Positions 25,379 to 33,267 of a DNA stretch of 48,653 bases are shown piece after piece. Where the stretch lies: the NCBI GenBank assembly GCA_003218305.1, contig QHMY01000040.1, positions 1 through 48,653 on the forward strand, in the 5' to 3' direction. Position 1 is the stretch's first letter, and each line of letters starts with the position of its first letter. The DNA is from Verrucomicrobiota bacterium. GTDB taxonomy: Bacteria > Verrucomicrobiota > Verrucomicrobiia > Chthoniobacterales > UBA10450. Position numbers and translations under genes: made by a program. The notes below the pieces were generated by a model that worked only from the letters and a program-made list of their open reading frames with translations, was not told the DNA's origin and did not search any database.

Positions 25379-25524
25379 AGCCGCGAGAGTCGGTTGGGCC
25401 AACGCGACACGCAATAGTAAAGACAAAGCGATTGGCCTGCGGCGCCATCCACATCCATTCCCCCTTAGGCGTCAACCTGTGGGCGGCGTCGGCTCGGCGT
25501 TTTGAACCATGCAGTTTTTGTTCA

Positions 25525-25543
25525 CGTCGCCCATAGGGCGACG
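25525..25543. repeat. short palindrome CGTCGCCC-ATA-GGGCGACG
   Basis: A perfect 8-bp stem with a 3-base loop lies in the intergenic space upstream of the small secreted protein. It has no T-run. It resembles the dispersed palindromes seen elsewhere in the window. Confidence 0.45.
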
Positions 25544-25648
25544 GCTACAGAAGAGCGCAAGAATTGCGACGCGACCTGCCCGAAAAAGCAATCGCCTTCG
25601 CTCGAAAACTTTGCTCTATTCCGGGAGACCAAATTTCCCATCACCGAA

Positions 25649-25972
25649 ATGAAAAAATACTCCTTCGCCGTCTGCGCCGTTTTGCTCTCGCTGTTCGCTT
25701 CATCCCACGTTTTTGGAGAAGAAGAAAAGAGCGATGCCGGTCCGTCGGAAGCGGTAGTCCGAAAACTTGGGGCCATGATGCCGGATCAAACGTTCAAGCG
25801 CGAGGCCACCACCACCTCCGACGGCAAGATCGCGCCGAAGGGCACCACGGTCTATCCCGTCCAAGTCATGAACGCCGACAGCACCCCTCTGATGAAGGTG
25901 TTCTTCTTCCAGGAAGGCGAACTGTGGGCCATCTACGATGAAGCCGGCCAGGTCATGCGCGAAACCAAGTAG
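25649..25972 (+). CDS. small secreted protein, unknown
   Basis: 107 residues from ATG 25649; the frame is open back to 25502, but the segment before the ATG is not gene-like. The signal peptide is KKYSFAVCAVLLSLFASSHVFG. The mature part has DQTFKREATTTSDGKIAPKG, then VYPVQVMNADSTPLMKVFFF and LWAIYDEAGQVMRET. No family recognised. After the stop, a 10-bp inverted repeat ATCGTGCTCG/CGAGCACGAT (25992-26001, 26019-26028) may form a hairpin, without a T tail. Confidence 0.7.
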   Translation: MKKYSFAVCAVLLSLFASSHVFGEEEKSDAGPSEAVVRKLGAMMPDQTFKREATTTSDGKIAPKGTTVYPVQVMNADSTPLMKVFFFQEGELWAIYDEAGQVMRETK

Positions 25973-26182
25973 ATCCTGCTCCTGATCGGCCATCGTGCTC
26001 GTGCTCGATGTTGGAATCCGAGCACGATTACCCAGCGGACATTGCAGAAGGCGGTTGCCTGAGCCCAGCCGAACCCACCGCCAAACGCCGGAGGCGTTTC
26101 GAAATTTAGCCGGGGTGCCAACCAGCGGCTGCTGCATGCGAAAGCGACAAGCCCCGGAAGGGCGGCGGAAATCTTGCCCCGC

Positions 26183-27058
26183 TTAGTAAGCCCGCCCGCG
26201 GATAAACTCCGTGAACGTTCCATGATCCGTTTTCACTCGAAACGGCAAGGTCAGCTTAGTCTTGCCGTCGATTGCCTGAAACACGGAAAAATGCAGATGC
26301 GGCGCGCTGGTGAACCCGGTCTGGCCCGACAGGCCAATCGGCTGGCCCACTTTCACCTCGTCCCCGATTTTCACCAACGCCCCTTCGGGTTTCAGATGGA
26401 CATAATCGGCGAACGTTCCATCCGCGTGCTTGATGATGACGTAATTCGCGAACGGCCTGAACTTCCGATCCGGACCGCCTACCGTGGAATCCTGCCTGAC
26501 GCCGACGACGCGGCCTTCGCGCGCCGCGCAAACGACAGTGCCTATTGGGCAAGTCCAGTCCACCGCGTTTTCGCTCCCTGATCCCGCGAAATGGCTGTAG
26601 CTGCCCCGGGGTCCTTGCATCACAACATAGCGGCCCGGCGTGAGCGGCATCGCGTAATCTGCCTCGTTGGTGGTGGTGGAGCGGCGGCCCCCTACCTGCC
26701 GGTAATATTTATAATCATATCGCCAGGCGAGCCCTTTGTTCGTGGGCCACAACCGGATCAGCTCAAACGAACTGCGCCCCGCGGCGTCCACCGTAAACGG
26801 CACCGGCCGCGACGCTGTCGTGTTTTTCAAGGTCGCCTCGAAAGTTACCGTGAATTCGCAGGCGTAATCACTCTTGATCGACAACGTGACCGTATCGCCG
26901 TCGCGTTCCTTCACAATGTGAAAGCCGGTGTTCTCTTCCGCGCCCTCAAGCCCCCGCGAAAATAGAATCAGGAGCGCAGCAATCATCGCGCAACTCTTCC
27001 GGCCAGCGATTCCGGCAAGCATCGCGGTTCGGTCGTAATTGCCAGGATCGATGTTCAT
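26183..27058 (-). CDS. M23 family metallopeptidase (LytM-like)
   Basis: 291 residues as drawn; the true start may be the internal ATG (MIAALLILFSRGLEGAE) that opens a cleaner signal peptide about 24 residues in. The C-terminal peptidase domain has SHFAGSGSENAVDW (His and Asp zinc ligands), then GTVVCAAREGRVVGVRQDS and NYVIIKHADGTFADYVHLKP. The HxH motif follows in APHLHFSVF. The N-terminal 130 residues form a beta-rich domain of unknown type. Such enzymes cleave peptidoglycan cross-bridges or activate amidases in the periplasm. Confidence 0.88.
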   Translation of the reverse strand: MNIDPGNYDRTAMLAGIAGRKSCAMIAALLILFSRGLEGAEENTGFHIVKERDGDTVTLSIKSDYACEFTVTFEATLKNTTASRPVPFTVDAAGRSSFELIRLWPTNKGLAWRYDYKYYRQVGGRRSTTTNEADYAMPLTPGRYVVMQGPRGSYSHFAGSGSENAVDWTCPIGTVVCAAREGRVVGVRQDSTVGGPDRKFRPFANYVIIKHADGTFADYVHLKPEGALVKIGDEVKVGQPIGLSGQTGFTSAPHLHFSVFQAIDGKTKLTLPFRVKTDHGTFTEFIRGRAY

Positions 27059-27162
27059 CGTCGTCGACGCTGGATATCAGTGCGATCGCGCGGAAACAAG
27101 GCTCGCCATGACTTGCGCCCGATCAGCGTTGCGCGCGAGAAAAGAGCGGTGAAATATCTCTC

Positions 27163-28431
27163 TTGTCCACCGCGCCTGATAGCCCCATCGCCGCTCCCGA
27201 CATCGCGGGCGGCGCTCTCCGACCCGCGGGCGGGCCCCGCGCCACCGCGCCGGTGCTCGGCGTGCTGACAGCGTTGAGTTTTTCACATCTGCTCAACGAC
27301 GCGATGCAGTCGTTGATTCCTTCGATCTATCCAATCTTGAAAAATGCGCTGCATCTGGATTTTGTTCACGTTGGCCTCATCGGTTTGACCAATCAGCTGA
27401 CGGCCTCGGTCCTCCAGCCTTTCGTCGGCCTTTACACCGATCGGCGGCCCCAGCCATTTTCACTCGCCGTCGGAATGAGCTTCACTTTGGCCGGCCTGGT
27501 CCTGCTGTCATTCGCCGACAGCCTGGCGCTGGTTCTCGCCGCTGTGGCGTTCGTGGGCGTCGGTTCGTCGGTGTTCCATCCGGAAGCTTCACGGATCGCC
27601 CACGTCGCTTCCGGCGGGCGCCTCGGCTTCGCTCAGTCGCTCTTTCAGGTCGGAGGCAACGCCGGCTCCGCGTTTGGCCCTCTTCTGGCGGCCGTCATCG
27701 TGGTCTCCCGAGGCCAGTCATCCATCATCTGGTTTTCCCTGCTGGCCTTGGCCGGCATCGTCATCCTGACTGGAATCGGACGCTGGTACCGAAGCAACCT
27801 TGCCGCGGTCAAAGCCGCAAAGTCCGCCGCCATTCGACATCACCAGACGCTGCAGCTGACGCGCGGCCGGGTGATCTTCTCCCTCGCCATCCTGGTCGCG
27901 CTCATCTTTTCGAAATATTTCTACCTGGCGAGCATGTCGAGTTACTACACGTTTTTCCTGATCGAAAGGTTCGGACTCTCGGTCAAGAGCGCGCAACTCC
28001 ATCTCTTCGGTTTCCTTTTCGCGGTGGCGGCCGGCACGTTGCTTGGCGGGCCGGTGGGCGACCGAATCGGCCGCAAAAGCGTGATTTGGGCGTCGATCCT
28101 GGGCGTCGCGCCCTTCGCCCTCGCCCTACCCTACGCCAACCTGTTCTGGACCGGCATCCTCACGGCGATCATCGGATTGATCCTGGCGTCAGCCTTTTCC
28201 GCCATCCTCGTTTACGCCCAGGAGCTGGTGCCCGGCCGAGTTGGGATGATCGCCGGCCTGTTTTTCGGTCTGGCCTTTGGCCTGGGCGGCATCGGCTCCG
28301 CCGCTTTGGGCGCCCTGGCGGACCGGACGAGCATCCGTTTTGTCTTCCAAGTCTGTTCCTACCTGCCGCTTATCGGGCTGTTGACGTGGCTTTTACCGAA
28401 CCTGGAGCGACCAGGTCGAACACCCATCTGA
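27163..28431 (+). CDS. MFS transporter, fosmidomycin-resistance (Fsr) family
   Basis: 422 residues from a TTG start at 27163. The N-terminal 28 residues are Ala/Pro-rich. Then LTALSFSHLLNDAMQSLIPSIYP, VGLIGLTNQLTASVLQPFVG, GVGSSVFHPEASRIAHVASG and SLFQVGGNAGSAFGPLLAA are the fingerprint of Fsr-type exporters. GDRIGRKSVIWASIL is the second motif-A loop. Twelve helices are predicted. The family exports fosmidomycin and other compounds. The gene runs divergently from the M23 gene with about 100 bases between. Confidence 0.9.
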   Translation: MSTAPDSPIAAPDIAGGALRPAGGPRATAPVLGVLTALSFSHLLNDAMQSLIPSIYPILKNALHLDFVHVGLIGLTNQLTASVLQPFVGLYTDRRPQPFSLAVGMSFTLAGLVLLSFADSLALVLAAVAFVGVGSSVFHPEASRIAHVASGGRLGFAQSLFQVGGNAGSAFGPLLAAVIVVSRGQSSIIWFSLLALAGIVILTGIGRWYRSNLAAVKAAKSAAIRHHQTLQLTRGRVIFSLAILVALIFSKYFYLASMSSYYTFFLIERFGLSVKSAQLHLFGFLFAVAAGTLLGGPVGDRIGRKSVIWASILGVAPFALALPYANLFWTGILTAIIGLILASAFSAILVYAQELVPGRVGMIAGLFFGLAFGLGGIGSAALGALADRTSIRFVFQVCSYLPLIGLLTWLLPNLERPGRTPI

Positions 28432-28493
28432 CCCAGCAAGAAAGGCCACGAATAATCCGGCAGATGGCATGAAATGTTCTCCAAAAAGGGTCT

Positions 28494-28871
28494 ATGCGCG
28501 TGCTGATAGCAGATGACCAAAAAGGCGTCGGCACGACCCTCGCGGAACTGGTTTCCAAATTCCACCATGAGGTCGTCGAAGTCGTGGGCTCGGGCTTTGA
28601 TGCCATCCAGGCCTACCACCGCCACCGACCGGACGTAGTTCTGATGGATTACTTCATGCCGCGGCTCAACGGCGCGACCGCATGCCGCAACATATTATCG
28701 AGATACCCCGCGGCCAATGTCATCCTGGTTTCAGGTGTGGCCGGCGCCGAAGATCTTAACTACTCCGGCGCGACCGCCGTGCTTGCGAAGCCGATCGATC
28801 TGGTCCGGCTAAAGGATCTGCTCAGCGCTCCCCCCTCTCCCACAACAGCAGTTACGGCCTCGGCAGCCTAA
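28494..28871 (+). CDS. orphan CheY-like response regulator (copy 1)
   Basis: 125 residues, a single receiver domain. The acidic pocket is ADDQ near residue 7. The phospho-acceptor Asp lies in DVVLMDYFMP near residue 52. NVILVSG supplies the Ser/Thr position (here Ser) and VLAKPI the invariant Lys. The last 15 residues are a Ser/Thr/Ala/Pro tail. No output domain and no histidine kinase adjacent. It is closely related to the protein at 31813-32166; both begin MRVLIADDQK, contain HEVVEVVGSG and share DAIQAY/EAIQAY, RHRPDVVLMDY and LNGATACRNI. The two leaders share a GGyATGrAAwGTTCT string just upstream of the ATG. Confidence 0.9.
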   Translation: MRVLIADDQKGVGTTLAELVSKFHHEVVEVVGSGFDAIQAYHRHRPDVVLMDYFMPRLNGATACRNILSRYPAANVILVSGVAGAEDLNYSGATAVLAKPIDLVRLKDLLSAPPSPTTAVTASAA

Positions 28872-28905
28872 CTCCTACCCTTGGCGCTGCACTCGGGCGC
28901 CATCC

Positions 28906-29376
28906 TCAGAGATATTGGGACGGGATCGGATACTCCACGCTCTCCTGCTGCCAGTAGATATTGACGATCCACCAACGATTGCCGTCGTGGAACAACTGGA
29001 TGCTGTTGATCCCGCGCATGAACGGTTCGGGATCGGACGGATCGTGGCGCGATTCATACGTACTCCACGCTTGCGCCATGCAACCAAACTGTTCCGTTCG
29101 GCGCGCAATTTCCTTTTCGTAGAACCCGGTCGTCGCAAAATACGGTTCCACCCGCGCGATGAAGCCCTCGATATCCAAAATCTGCGGCGCCGGATCGACA
29201 TTCTCCCCTGCCTTCGCCGTAGGAATCAGGCGCGCACCGGGAAAGTACAGCGATCGTTCGCGGTCCCAATCACGTTTCTTCCCCGCCGGACCAGAAATCC
29301 CGTCGTACGCCGCCGTGATAATGGCATCGATCGACTCGACATCGGCCCGGTTCGCGGAGATGGGCGTGGTCTTCAT
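28906..29376 (-). CDS. NTF2/SnoaL-like protein (second of a tandem pair)
   Basis: 156 residues from ATG 29376, chosen because this ATG overlaps the stop of the upstream gene (TAATG). The frame is open 12 codons earlier. DVESIDAIITAAYDGISGPA, then DIEGFIARVEPYFATTGFYE and EIARRTEQFGCMAQAWSTYE suggest the cone-shaped NTF2-like fold. SIQLFHDGNRWWIVNIYWQQ at the end is typical. There is no signal peptide. Function unknown; such domains bind small ligands or act as enzymes. Confidence 0.72.
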   Translation of the reverse strand: MKTTPISANRADVESIDAIITAAYDGISGPAGKKRDWDRERSLYFPGARLIPTAKAGENVDPAPQILDIEGFIARVEPYFATTGFYEKEIARRTEQFGCMAQAWSTYESRHDPSDPEPFMRGINSIQLFHDGNRWWIVNIYWQQESVEYPIPSQYL

Positions 29377-29858
29377 TAGTGTCCGTAACTGAGCACGCGC
29401 GAAATTTTCCACGACTCGCCGGTCTTTCGCCAGACCATGGCGAACTTGAAGGTGCCGCAGTCGTCTTTCCCATTCTCCTTGTGACAGAACCGATGCTCCC
29501 CGATCTCCATCGCGCCGTAGTCTTTCACGGGGTAAACTTCCAGGCTCCCTTTCACGAGATCGCGACGGATATCGGGCGTCGAAGCAAACATCCTCCTGAA
29601 CCCTTCCGCGTTTTGCCGGTAATCCGCCAGGCCACCGGTATCGTGGTAAAATTCCAGGTCTTCGGTGAAGAGCGACATCAGGCGATCGACGTCATGAGCA
29701 TTGAACGCACCGAAGACATCGCCATCCAGCCGCGCGATTGTCTCGAATAATTCTTCGGACGTCGCGGCCTTCTTCCCCGTCGTCTCAGGTTCGCCCGCCC
29801 GGGCGGAAACCAAAAAGGCAGCCACGATCAGGAATGGTATGGGGAAAAATCGCTTCAT
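29376..29858 (-). CDS. secreted NTF2/SnoaL-like (DUF4440-type) protein
   Basis: 160 residues from ATG 29858. The signal peptide MKRFFPIPFLIVAAFLVSARA is followed by LFETIARLDGDVFGAFNAHD and VDRLMSLFTEDLEFYHDTGG, the classical start of the DUF4440/SnoaL fold. FKFAMVWRKTGESWKISRVL closes the domain. Two Cys residues (HRFCHKENGKDDCGTF) could form a disulfide after export. It is translationally coupled to the next NTF2-like gene, which lacks a signal peptide. Confidence 0.82.
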   Translation of the reverse strand: MKRFFPIPFLIVAAFLVSARAGEPETTGKKAATSEELFETIARLDGDVFGAFNAHDVDRLMSLFTEDLEFYHDTGGLADYRQNAEGFRRMFASTPDIRRDLVKGSLEVYPVKDYGAMEIGEHRFCHKENGKDDCGTFKFAMVWRKTGESWKISRVLSYGH

Positions 29859-29908
29859 CCTTCGACGATGGATAAAAACCAGCCGCTGAGCAAGGCCGCC
29901 TCTCTCCG

Positions 29909-29950
29909 TCACTCGTCATTCGAAATTCTCCATTCGTCATTTCTCCATAC
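29909..29950. repeat. 7-bp-periodic repeat array
   Basis: Six heptamers in a row: TCACTCG, TCATTCG, AAATTCT, CCATTCG, TCATTTC, TCCATAC. It lies in the divergent region between the NTF2-like pair and the aminotransferase gene. The unit TCATTCG is the reverse complement type of CGAATG units at 40599-40626. Confidence 0.55.
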
Positions 29951-30015
29951 TTCAGCCTCGCCATCGCTGGTCGGCCCAACTAAGAATCTCAATCGAAAGC
30001 TCCGAAAAGAATCTC

Positions 30016-31158
30016 ATGAACACCATCTCTATTTCTCGACGTAAATTTGCCCAACTTCTCGGCGTCGGCGCTGCGTGCGCCGTGGCCAGGCCCACACTTT
30101 CACTCGCGGCGCCGCCAGCCGCGGAAACGGCGGCCACGGGAATCGTGCGCCTGAGTTCGAACGAGAATCCGTATGGCCCTTCCGCCACAGCGCTTAAGGC
30201 GATGACCGATGCGTTCGGCCTTTCGTGCCGCTATCCGGATGATACGGCCGAGCCGCTGATCGATGCGCTGGCAAAACATAATGGCGTCAATCGCGATCAG
30301 ATTTTGCTGGGCGACGGCTCCGGCGAAATTCTGAAGGTTTGCGCGGAGACATTCACTGGCCCGCTCAACAACGGGAAAAACGCGGCCGGCGGACGCGGAA
30401 AACTTGTCGTGGCCGACCCGACGTTTGAAGCGATTCTCGCCCACGCCAAAATCTACGGCGCCGATATCACGAGGGTCCCGCTTACCCTCACTTTTGCCCA
30501 TGATTTGCCCAAGATGACGAGCGCGGCCAAAGAAGGGCTCGTTTACATCTGTAATCCCAACAACCCCACCGCCAGTATCACGCCAAAAGCTGATTTGGCC
30601 GCGTTCATCGCCAAAGCCCCGCGCCAGACGATGATCCTGGTGGACGAAGCGTACCACCACTACGCCGACAGCCCGGATTACGAGAGCGTGATCCCGCTGA
30701 TCAAGGACAACCCAAATCTGATCGTCGCGCGCACCTTCTCAAAAATTTATGGCATGGCGGGTTTACGTTGTGGCTACTGCGTTGCGCAGCGCGAGGTGAT
30801 CGAGCGAATGCGCCCGCATCAATCCTGGGACAGCGTCAACCTCATGGCATTGGCCGCCGCGACCGCGAGCCTGAACGACCCCGACCAGGTCGAGAACGGC
30901 CGGCGTCTCAACAGCGAAGCCAAGGCGTTCGTGATCGGCGAGCTCGACAAGATGGGCTACGAACAAATCCCTTCGCAGGCCAATTTCATCATGTTCAACG
31001 TGAAGCGTCCAGTTGTTCCACTGATTCAGGCGTTGAAGCAGCGTAACGTGCAGGTGGGCCGATTATTCCCCGCTCTGCCGAATCACATGCGTCTCACTAT
31101 CGGCAAGAAGACCGAGATGGAAGCCTTTGTTGCGGCCTTTCGCCAGGTCACAGCGTGA
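30016..31158 (+). CDS. Tat-exported HisC-like PLP aminotransferase
   Basis: 380 residues. The N-terminus SISRRKFAQLLGVGAACAVA is a twin-arginine signal with a predicted end near residue 33. The enzyme domain has LSSNENPYGPSATAL, ICNPNNPTASITP, VDEAYHHYADSPDY and RTFSKIYGMAGLRCGY, which carries the PLP-binding Lys, and ends with NHMRLTIGKKTEMEAFV. This is the class I/II fold of histidinol-phosphate aminotransferases. The Tat tag implies folding with PLP in the cytoplasm and export, so a role in histidine synthesis is unlikely. The substrate is unknown, and no his genes are adjacent. Confidence 0.88.
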   Translation: MNTISISRRKFAQLLGVGAACAVARPTLSLAAPPAAETAATGIVRLSSNENPYGPSATALKAMTDAFGLSCRYPDDTAEPLIDALAKHNGVNRDQILLGDGSGEILKVCAETFTGPLNNGKNAAGGRGKLVVADPTFEAILAHAKIYGADITRVPLTLTFAHDLPKMTSAAKEGLVYICNPNNPTASITPKADLAAFIAKAPRQTMILVDEAYHHYADSPDYESVIPLIKDNPNLIVARTFSKIYGMAGLRCGYCVAQREVIERMRPHQSWDSVNLMALAAATASLNDPDQVENGRRLNSEAKAFVIGELDKMGYEQIPSQANFIMFNVKRPVVPLIQALKQRNVQVGRLFPALPNHMRLTIGKKTEMEAFVAAFRQVTA

Positions 31159-31250
31159 GACAGACAAGGCATCGTCCGGAGTCCACAAAGATCACAACGC
31201 CCGCTTGCTCCTCGGCTTTGACAAATCCGACGGCTTCCTAAGTTTGCGCC

Positions 31251-31739
31251 ATGACTCGGTTTTCAAAATCTTTCCGCTCCTTGATTCTCGTCGCGCCGAT
31301 TGCACTCTGCGCGCTTGGCCAGCCTGCTATGTTCGCGGCGTCAGATCTTCCCAGCGGATCGGCCAAAGGTTCCCTCACCTTCGAGGGTGCCACCGTGGCG
31401 CTCACCCACGCGGCTGCTTTCACCGATCAAAAGGACGAGCGAAAGCCTGTCATCCTCCTGCTCAGCGACAAAAAACTGCCGGTCGAGAAATGGAAAAGTG
31501 AATTCGACATGATGTTCGACCGATCGAAATTCAACGGCCTTGTCTTCTTCCTCAACCAGGAAGGCCAAGTGTTCCGGATCGACGTCCACATGAACGACAA
31601 ACAGACTGGCGTAGGGGGCATCTTCGATTTGAAACTGGACAATCCCGCGAGCAAGGAACTCACTGGTTCAGCAACCGCCAGCGCCACCCAAGGCCGCAGC
31701 GACAAACTGGATGTCACGTTTCACGCCACCTTGAAATGA
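31251..31739 (+). CDS. secreted protein, unknown
   Basis: 162 residues. The signal peptide spans about residues 1-29 (FRSLILVAPIALCALGQPAMFA). The mature part SGSAKGSLTFEGATVALTHA, then RKPVILLLSDKKLPVEKWKS and FNGLVFFLNQEGQVFRIDVH is a beta-rich domain of about 130 residues. I do not recognise the family. It lies between the aminotransferase and the second response regulator on the same strand. Confidence 0.72.
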   Translation: MTRFSKSFRSLILVAPIALCALGQPAMFAASDLPSGSAKGSLTFEGATVALTHAAAFTDQKDERKPVILLLSDKKLPVEKWKSEFDMMFDRSKFNGLVFFLNQEGQVFRIDVHMNDKQTGVGGIFDLKLDNPASKELTGSATASATQGRSDKLDVTFHATLK

Positions 31740-31812
31740 CTCTGATTCGCTTCCTGGATTCTTTGGTTTCCAGATCAACTCCCGTAGGTATGGAAAGTTC
31801 TGCCTCTGCCGT

Positions 31813-32166
31813 ATGCGCGTCTTGATAGCCGACGACCAGAAAAGCGTGGGCACCTCACTCGCTGACCTGGTTCGCCTTTGCCAGCACGAGGTGGTGGAGG
31901 TGGTCGGTTCCGGCTTGGAAGCCATCCAGGCCTACGAACGTCATCGCCCCGACGTCGTCCTAATGGATTATCAGATGCCAAAACTCAACGGCGCCACCGC
32001 TTGCCGCAACATCGTGGCCAGGTTTCCTAACGCCCGCGTTATTCTGGTTTCCGGTCGGTCGACCGACGACCTCGCTCCGTCAGGCGCACTGGCCGTCTTG
32101 GCCAAACCGGTCAGCCTCGAACAACTCTACGCCGCCCTTTACGAAGCCGCCTCACGTCCGTTGTAG
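31813..32166 (+). CDS. orphan CheY-like response regulator (copy 2)
   Basis: 117 residues, receiver domain only. DDQ near residue 7, phospho-acceptor Asp in DVVLMDYQMPKLNG, Ser in VILVSGRS, and Lys in LAKPVS are all present. It is a paralogue of 28494-28871, without the C-terminal Ala/Thr/Pro tail. The upstream 30 bases share GGTATGGAAAGTTCT with the GGCATGAAATGTTCT of copy 1. No sensor kinase is nearby. Confidence 0.9.
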   Translation: MRVLIADDQKSVGTSLADLVRLCQHEVVEVVGSGLEAIQAYERHRPDVVLMDYQMPKLNGATACRNIVARFPNARVILVSGRSTDDLAPSGALAVLAKPVSLEQLYAALYEAASRPL

Positions 32167-32207
32167 CACCTGTCACCTTAGGGGCGGGGTCGCTGACCAC
32201 ACGGTGA
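32167..32207. repeat. dispersed GC-rich element copy
   Basis: It contains GGGGCGGGGTCGCTGACC, similar in reverse orientation to the spacer at 22084-22140. It lies between the convergent regulator and aldo/keto reductase genes. Confidence 0.4.
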
Positions 32208-33170
32208 CTATCCTCGTGCCTGCGACAGCTCTTCAACTTTCTTCCAATCTTCGGCAGGGAGCTGAAGTTTCGCCGAGGCCACGTTCTCCTCGAGATGTGC
32301 GATCGACGACGTCCCCGGGATCGGCAACATCACCGGCGACCGGTGCAGCAACCATGCGAGCGCAAGCTGCACCATGGTGGCGTTGTGACGTTTTGCTTCC
32401 GTTTCCAAGGACCCGCCGGCCTTGGTCAATGAACCTTTGCCACTGCCGCCAAGCGGTGCCCACGGCAGGAACGCCATCTTCTCCTTCTCACAATAATTGA
32501 GCGCCTCCTCGGAGCCGCGGTCCTCGATGTTGTATCGGTTCTGAATACTGACGATCGGCAACACCTTTTTCGCCTGCTCGATTTCTTTCACCGACACCTC
32601 CGATAATCCGACGTGCCGAATCTTTCCCGCATCCTGCGCTTTCTTAAGCGCGCCTAACGATTCTTCGACCGGCACGTTCTTGTCGATGCGATGCAGCTGG
32701 TACAAATCGATCCGCTCCAGTTTTAATCGCTTCAGACTATTATCGACGCACTCCGCCAAGTATTCCGGGCGGCCATTCGGTACCCATTGGCCCGGCCCCG
32801 GCCGGGTGTGGCCGCCTTTGGTCGCGATCACCAACCCTTTCGGATAAGGATGCAACGCTTCGGCGATCAACAATTCGCTCACCTCGGGACCGTAGGCGTC
32901 AGCGGTATCGATAAGATTCACGCCCAGCTCGACCACACGCCGCAATAGCTTCTTCGCGCCCTCGCGATCTGCCGACCACCCCCAAATCCCTTCGCCCGTG
33001 ATGCGCATCGCGCCAAAGCCGAGCCGGTTCACAGTCAGATCGCCGCCCAACTGAAAGGTCGAGGCGTCGCTGATTGCCGGAGTCGCTGCTCTCACAAATG
33101 TCGGGAACTGTCCCGCCAATACCGTAGCGCTCCCCGCCATCGTCGCCCCAAGAAATTTCCGTCGCGTCAT
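32208..33170 (-). CDS. Tat-exported aldo/keto reductase
   Basis: 320 residues. The Tat signal TRRKFLGATMAGSATVLAG leads a typical aldo/keto reductase barrel. The catalytic Asp and Tyr are in NLIDTADAYGPE, the Lys in GLVIATKGGH, and the His in DLYQLHRIDKN. LGASEVS-like GKIRHVGLSEVSVKEIE and LLHRSPVMLPIPGTSSIAHL also fit. The nearest type is the YdbC/IolS-like group. Export of an NADPH enzyme is common in this phylum as a sequence pattern but its meaning is unclear. Confidence 0.88.
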   Translation of the reverse strand: MTRRKFLGATMAGSATVLAGQFPTFVRAATPAISDASTFQLGGDLTVNRLGFGAMRITGEGIWGWSADREGAKKLLRRVVELGVNLIDTADAYGPEVSELLIAEALHPYPKGLVIATKGGHTRPGPGQWVPNGRPEYLAECVDNSLKRLKLERIDLYQLHRIDKNVPVEESLGALKKAQDAGKIRHVGLSEVSVKEIEQAKKVLPIVSIQNRYNIEDRGSEEALNYCEKEKMAFLPWAPLGGSGKGSLTKAGGSLETEAKRHNATMVQLALAWLLHRSPVMLPIPGTSSIAHLEENVASAKLQLPAEDWKKVEELSQARG

Positions 33171-33267
33171 GGCTGCAAGCTATGTCGCCACTTATCGACT
33201 CTCAACTATCGGATTTGCTCCGAAATCCGGGATCCTTTGATACCGGGAGACTCCGTCGAGCCGCGGG

